Shown here in pieces: positions 20,501 to 23,534 of a stretch of 23,534 bases of DNA. The stretch lies in NCBI GenBank assembly GCA_036897625.1, contig JAYMTA010000863.1, positions 1 to 23,534 of the forward strand. The letters are read 5' to 3'. Source of the DNA: Pelargonium cotyledonis. Lineage: Eukaryota > Streptophyta > Magnoliopsida > Geraniales > Geraniaceae. Every line of letters starts with the position of its first letter. The first letter of the stretch is position 1. A model generated the notes under the pieces. The model saw only the letters and a program-made list of their open reading frames with translations. It was not told where the DNA came from and did no database searches. A program made the position numbers and the translations under genes.

Positions 20501-22928
20501 ATTTTGCATTTAAATTCAGCAAATAGTAAGCATATATGAATATCAAGTGGGATGCTGTAAGATGATATTTACAAACAGTTATCTGTACTAGAGAATGGCA
20601 TGGAGTTATAATCTATTGGGTAACAAATAATTCAATATACTTATTTTATGCTTATCCAAAAGCTCAAAGATTGTTAAATATTATGGCTAGTTATTTTGCT
20701 TATGTGTTTGTGGTCCCATGCTAAGAAGAGAGAGTTCTAGATTTAACCTATCATTTTCTATTTATAAGGAAAAATAAAGTAACAGAACGCAGATTTTGTT
20801 ATGAAGTGGGGAGATAGTTGACCCCAGATTTGTATCACATTAGATGTTATCCAGTAATTATGCCTCAACTTTGCTCTTGCTCCAAAACACAACTTTGTGC
20901 TCATGGACAGACTGATTTTTGTAAACTGTACTTATATTTATCATTACCTGGTTTTCTTGATTAGTTTGGATATGTAAAGAAGAAGAAAAAGCATTGGTTG
21001 CTGGTACTTTTAAAAAGCTAACAAAACTTTTAATAGTTAAATACAAATGTCTTAAAAGCTAAATGGTTCAAGACTTGCAGCAAACATATTATTCAAGTTG
21101 ACTCTTAAGTTGCTTTGTTTTCTCTGGTTTCTATCAGAATGTACGTGTATCAGTTTAAATTTATACTGCATGGTTTAAAACTTCATTTAGCTACTTTGTC
21201 ATTACTTGTAAGTACCTAAATCTGATTGGTTTATACGTTGGTGTAATGGAACACTTTTGCATTACTTTCTTTCATTCAGAGGCAGATAAGTTGTGTGATT
21301 ATTGAATTGCTCTCATGTTGATTTGTAGGTTGGGCTTAAGGGTGAATTTCAGAGGATATTTACAAAAGAAGAAACTGAGAAGGCAGGGTGGACTGAATTA
21401 GCTCTTGATGCTATTCCATCCGCATTTACTTGGTACAAGGTAAATATATCATCATTTTAGATATTCAACTCTACAAAGACAATAATATTGAAAACTGGTG
21501 CTCAAATATTCATCGTATTTTTTATACTGCAGACTTACTTTGATGCCTCTGATGGAGTAGATCCAGTTGCTCTAGATTTGGGAAGCATGGGAAAGGGCCA
21601 GGCTTGGGTCAATGGCCATCATATAGGGAGATACTGGACTTTGGTTGCCCCAAAAAGTGGATGTCCAGAAACCTGTGATTATCGTGGAGCCTACAACTCA
21701 GGCAAGTGTCGAACAAATTGTGGGAAGCCCACCCAAACCTGGTATACTTCTATCTCACAAGCTCATAATACGTAAAGTAACGAAAACTTTGCTAAAATTT
21801 TAGTTTTATCATATTGCTAACAATAGTATCTCCTCCTGGTGATTGAGCTGGACAAGTAACAAATGTGATGTTTGTTTCAATTACGTATTGTGCATCCAAC
21901 ATTTGTACAAAAAAAATTAAGCAATTCTATTAAAATGGGAGTTTTAGTCTACTAAGACGTGTGTGTGTATTCCATTACACTGACATCGATGTGGTCAATA
22001 TTCAGGTACCACATACCAAGGGCATGGCTACAACCATCTAAGAACTTACTAGTTATCTTTGAGGAAACCGGAGGAAACCCATTTGAGATTTCTGTCAAGT
22101 TACGTTCTACCCAAACTGTCTGCTCTCAAATATCAGAGACTGACTACCCACCTATAAAGAGATGGATCCCTTCAGATATTGGTGGGAAGATGTCAATAGA
22201 TGATAAGACACCAGAAATGCACCTAGAGTGTGAAGATGGACATATAATCTCGTCTATAGAATTTGCTAGCTATGGAACTCCTCATGGTAGCTGCCAGAAG
22301 TTTTCTATAGGCAACTGCCATGCAGCCACTTCAATGTCTGTGGTATCTGAGGTAAGAGTGCTGACAAATTCATTGCTTTGGCAAACTGTATTATAAAAAT
22401 TATATCTGAAAGGAACATACAAATGGAAGCTGCTGGTAAACGGAATTGGCTTTGCTGATACAATTGAATCAGTAACTACCAATTGCCGGAACTTCAAACT
22501 GAGTACTTTCTTAGTAAACTTCATTGTGTATATCTGGTTTGGGTAAAAATGAAATGGTTCATTATCTTTTCTGTTGAGAACTTTCACTAGTAGAATATAT
22601 AGGTTGTGCCTTGTTAGTACATATTTGGGATTATATATAGATAATGGCGTGGCTTTCTTTCATTGCCGGTCATGGTATAAACTTCATTGAATAGATAGGC
22701 ACCTGATTCATATGTCATCCAGTGGTGAATTTTTCTGAGGGATAAGTGTATATAGGCACCTGATTGGATACCTCTGCTAATTTTCTGCAGGCGTGCCAAG
22801 GAAAAGAGAGCTGTTCTATCGAAATCTCAAATGCTAGATTTGGGGATCCATGCCGGAGCACTGTCAAGACATTGGCTGTTGAGGCAAGATGCACCCGGTC
22901 ATCAAATATTGGTTTTTCGCAGTTATGA
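8524..22928 (+). CDS. BGAL9: Beta-galactosidase 9-like, GH35 with C-terminal SUEL lectin domain, 885 aa
   Basis: Nineteen exons: 8524-8700, 9573-9668, 9763-9875, 10916-10982, 11327-11419, 12990-13133, 13355-13443, 14846-14951, 15417-15504, 15674-15795, 16800-17000, 18016-18248, 19496-19611, 19909-20006, 20291-20401, 21329-21439, 21533-21741, 22006-22351, 22791-22928. All have GT-AG borders. They total 2658 nt and stay in phase to TGA. A signal peptide (cleavage likely after AHA, residue 22) predicts secretion to the apoplast. The GH35 signature [13 protein letters not shown] spans exons 5-6, with likely acid/base E186. The likely nucleophile is E255 in [19 protein letters not shown] and [12 protein letters not shown] follow, then the beta-sandwich domains with [10 protein letters not shown] cysteine-rich SUEL/rhamnose-binding-like lectin lies at about 797-874. 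The family removes terminal beta-galactose from wall galactans and arabinogalactan proteins. Length and residue pattern fit BGAL9 best; the substrate is not shown here. No frameshift or lost catalytic residue was seen. Confidence 0.97.
8701..9572 (+). other. Intron 1 of BGAL9, no recognised element
   Basis: This 872-bp T-rich intron separates the exon with the signal peptide and start of the GH35 fold from the exon beginning MWPDLI. The donor GAG|GTACTC and acceptor GGTCAG|ATG keep phase 0. I see no repeat or coding frame worth naming. Confidence 0.7.
10538..10818. repeat. Direct duplication of a roughly 100-bp unit in intron 3
   Basis: Copy 1 (10538-10650) and copy 2 (10724-10818) share 'aatggtgtagtctatacca', 'cagccttcagtaatttgtga' and 'ccaa(c/a)agttcattttcag'. 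Copy 1 carries about 20 extra bases. The spacer is an A-rich run (aaaataaaa type) followed by 'attcaataagctaactattg'. A near-inverted match to that, 'ttgaataagttagctatttg', lies after copy 2 near 10861. No terminal inverted repeat of a known element was identified. Confidence 0.85.
11605..11990 (+). mobile_element. Degenerate LTR with primer-binding-site-like sequence, plus strand
   Basis: A candidate LTR runs from 'tgtaacacttccc' (11605) to 'aaacttaaca' (11790). It is followed directly by 'tgatattagagt', a three-mismatch version of the TGGTATCAGAGC site that pairs with initiator tRNA-Met. The downstream leader has 'gttgcggcctgtgttcg', 'tacacgtaagggggtgtcg' and 'gcacgtgtgctgaagtggtg', a phrase set I associate with dicot LTR-element leaders. 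It lies in BGAL9 intron 5. No gag or pol frame remains on this strand, and the left LTR edge is uncertain. Confidence 0.45.
12037..12077. repeat. 14-bp direct repeat flanking a T-run
   Basis: 'ttattgacgcactt' occurs at 12037-12050 and 12064-12077, with a T-rich stretch between. It sits where the plus-strand LTR leader gives way to the minus-strand copia remnant. It may mark a slippage event or the junction between them. Confidence 0.7.
12090..12665 (-). mobile_element. Broken Ty1/copia retrotransposon 3' end: RNase H, polypurine tract, LTR start
   Basis: Read on the minus strand from about 12665 down, the translation shows copia RNase H landmarks in order: [23 protein letters not shown], then [12 protein letters not shown] and [11 protein letters not shown]. 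The frame is broken by a stop near the start and by frameshifts around 12420-12500, so it is dead. The frame ends just before 'gagggggag' (polypurine tract, about 12216-12225) and a TGTGAG LTR start at 12214, which runs on toward 12090. It is inserted antisense in BGAL9 intron 5. The upstream integrase and reverse transcriptase parts are absent. Confidence 0.85.
12690..12989. other. Remainder of BGAL9 intron 5
   Basis: Sequence between the copia remnant and exon 6. It has no recognised coding frame, and I could not assign it to the copia element. It ends in the acceptor TTCTGTCAG. Confidence 0.5.
13444..14324 (+). other. Intron 7 of BGAL9, portion upstream of the SINE
   Basis: T-rich intron sequence after the donor ATG|GTATGA. 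The open frames at 13453-13686 and 13708-14025 are hydrophobic and T-rich, without a recognised domain. They lie wholly within the intron, so I treat them as chance frames. Confidence 0.65.
14325..14499 (+). mobile_element. Probable Au-like SINE in intron 7
   Basis: The segment has the order seen in the plant Au SINE group. First comes 'cttgttaccttgaggtaac' with a decayed box-B-like 'gggattgagt'. Then 'ctttctgcaaaa', 'atggtaaagctgcacat' and 'cctagaccccacaatggcgg' follow, then a 'gggagactcgtg' end and a short T tail. It lies in the same orientation as BGAL9. Several positions are diverged, so it is an old copy. Target-site duplications were not resolved, and the left boundary is approximate. 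Confidence 0.65.
14952..15416 (+). other. Intron 8 of BGAL9, no recognised element
   Basis: The donor ATG|GTATAA and acceptor TTGCAG bound this 465-bp intron. A phrase 'tggtatcaatgcc' near 15060, followed by 'aaattatataaatagagag', recalls text in intron 5 near 11470 ('aaattatataagtgagag'). The likeness is too short to call an element. Confidence 0.5.
16221..16474. mobile_element. Stowaway-like MITE, both terminal inverted repeats present, intron 10
   Basis: The left end 'ctccctctgtcacaaaata' and the reverse complement of the right end, 'ctccctcggtcacaaaata', match at all but one of 19 bases. Similarity continues a few bases inward. The right end is followed by TA, as expected for Tc1/mariner-derived Stowaway insertions; the left flank is TT, so one copy of the target dinucleotide appears mutated. 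Length is 254 bp with no coding capacity. Its interior shares long phrases with the element at 19014-19249. Confidence 0.85.
17001..18015 (+). other. Intron 11 of BGAL9, no recognised element
   Basis: This 1015-bp intron lies between exon 11 (ends FNSAK) and exon 12 (begins VATQTS), phase 0. It is AT-rich, and I saw no repeat, mobile element or coding frame. Confidence 0.65.
18602..19013 (+). mobile_element. LTR plus primer-binding site and leader of a retrotransposon, intron 12
   Basis: A 207-bp candidate LTR starts TGTTGGAGG at 18602 and ends CTTAACA at 18808, with inverted TGTT/AACA ends. Immediately after it is 'tggtatcagagcc' (18809-18821), an exact match to the usual initiator tRNA-Met primer site of plant LTR elements, mainly copia. 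A leader follows, then a short ATG frame near 18876 that hits a stop after seven codons. No pol remains and no second LTR was seen, so this is a 5' remnant, cut off at about 19013 where the MITE begins. Confidence 0.75.
19014..19249. mobile_element. Second Stowaway-like MITE, left end lost, intron 12
   Basis: The interior matches the intron 10 MITE. Both have 'tcttgttg(t/c)aacaaact', 'aggatattg' and the 19-base 'aattcatgcataactaact', followed by 'aaagtggaca'. The right end 'ggactaagggag' is a Stowaway-type terminus. The matching CTCCCT left end is missing; the element begins inside, near 'taaatgaatgctcac', next to the LTR-element leader. An extra 'gttgacactcattttg' duplicates part of the right arm. 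Confidence 0.75.
20402..21328 (+). other. Intron 15 of BGAL9, no recognised element
   Basis: This 927-bp AT-rich intron lies between the exons ending TWTYQ and beginning VGLKGE, phase 0. The minus-strand frame at 20858-21046 shows no family resemblance. Nothing else was identified. Confidence 0.65.
22352..22790 (+). other. Intron 18 of BGAL9, within the lectin domain
   Basis: This 439-bp intron splits the SUEL-type lectin coding region between MSVVSE and ACQGKE. An in-frame stop follows soon after the donor, so failure to splice would remove the second half of the lectin domain. The phrase 'tataggcacctgatt' (or close to it) occurs twice, near 22697 and 22751. Confidence 0.7.
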
Positions 22929-23534
22929 AGTGAAGAGCAAGTATAGGGTCATCTGTTGCTTAAAGCTACTTAAAAATGTATGAACTGCTGTTACACCATC
23001 TATCAACCTCTCTCTGTCTGTCTTGTCTATATGGGGCTTGTACAGCCCATACATAGTTGTGCCACTTGACTATAACTAACAATAGCAGTAATGTACAATA
23101 TGTTATGTTAACCTCCTTGCTCGTAGTCTGGCTCGAGTAATGCAAACATCACATTGGTGAGAATCCAATTGCCCGAAATTATCCAAGGTTCATACATGTC
23201 CTATGGTTGTGGGTGGGCATGAAATTTTGTTGGAAAAAGTGCAAGCTTGAGCTGCAGTTTACTTTGTTTTGTTAAACCCCAATTGCATATATTGCTTTTA
23301 CTTTTCCAGCGAACATGTTTTAAGGATCCTCAAAACGTTAAGCTTCGTGTTGACAATTAGGGGACCTTGGGGATGACGGAATTGAGCAAACTTGGTCTAA
23401 GTTATCTGCAGAGATTTCTTATAGCATATTGACGTGAGGCAAATAGTGGTAAATTTAGGGGTTGTCGAACCACAGGGAAGGAAAAGCCAATTGACTAAAA
23501 ATAGCAACTCAAAAGTAAAAATCAAAGTTTTCAG
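22929..23534 (+). other. 3' UTR of BGAL9 and downstream flank
   Basis: The first few hundred bases should be the 3' UTR, but no canonical AATAAA was seen, so the cleavage site is open. From about 23430 the phrase 'gaggcaaatagtggtaaa' followed by 'ggggttgtcgaaccacaggg' recalls repeat termini common in plant genomes, and may be the edge of an LTR element continuing past the window. No coding frame was recognised. Confidence 0.45.

Noticed and set aside
22282..22587. 101-codon minus-strand frame over the lectin-coding exon
   Set aside because: Antisense to exon 18 and intron 18, with no domain.

Overview
This is a stretch of plant nuclear DNA. It is AT-rich, with multi-exon GT-AG genes and introns full of retrotransposon, SINE and MITE remnants. 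The protein families point to a flowering plant, probably a eudicot; the sequence alone does not fix the species. No bacterial-type operons, CRISPR arrays, rRNA or tRNA genes were seen.

Layout. (1) 1-1749: 3' flank of the first gene, with a degenerate tandem array at about 700-1090. (2) 1750-3776, minus strand: a four-coding-exon gene for a 251-residue C3HC4 RING-finger protein of RNF4/SLX8 type, apparently with a long 5'-UTR intron reaching a leader exon near 5252-5400. (3) About 5400-8520: a spacer of about 3 kb between two divergent genes, built largely of a duplicated block (5.9-6.6 kb and 6.86-7.58 kb, plus an extra partial copy) and ending in a possible small transposon remnant just upstream of the second gene. 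(4) 8524-22928, plus strand: a 19-exon gene for a secreted GH35 beta-galactosidase with a C-terminal SUEL-type lectin domain. All exon phases join into an intact 885-residue protein that matches the BGAL9 type. (5) 22929-23534: 3' UTR and downstream DNA, with a repeat-like segment at the right edge.

The beta-galactosidase gene takes up over 14 kb because its introns have collected insertions. Intron 5 holds a broken minus-strand Ty1/copia 3' end beside a plus-strand LTR/primer-binding-site remnant. Intron 7 holds a probable SINE. Introns 10 and 12 hold two related Stowaway-like MITEs. Intron 12 also has an LTR with an exact 13-base match to the usual primer-binding site. None of these breaks the coding exons.

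The two genes have no evident joint function: one probably works in nuclear or cytosolic ubiquitination, the other in cell-wall galactan or arabinogalactan trimming. I found no convincing undescribed system. The most useful second looks are the EAR-like DLNxxP motif in the RING protein, the layered intronic insertions, and the repeated spacer between the two promoters.
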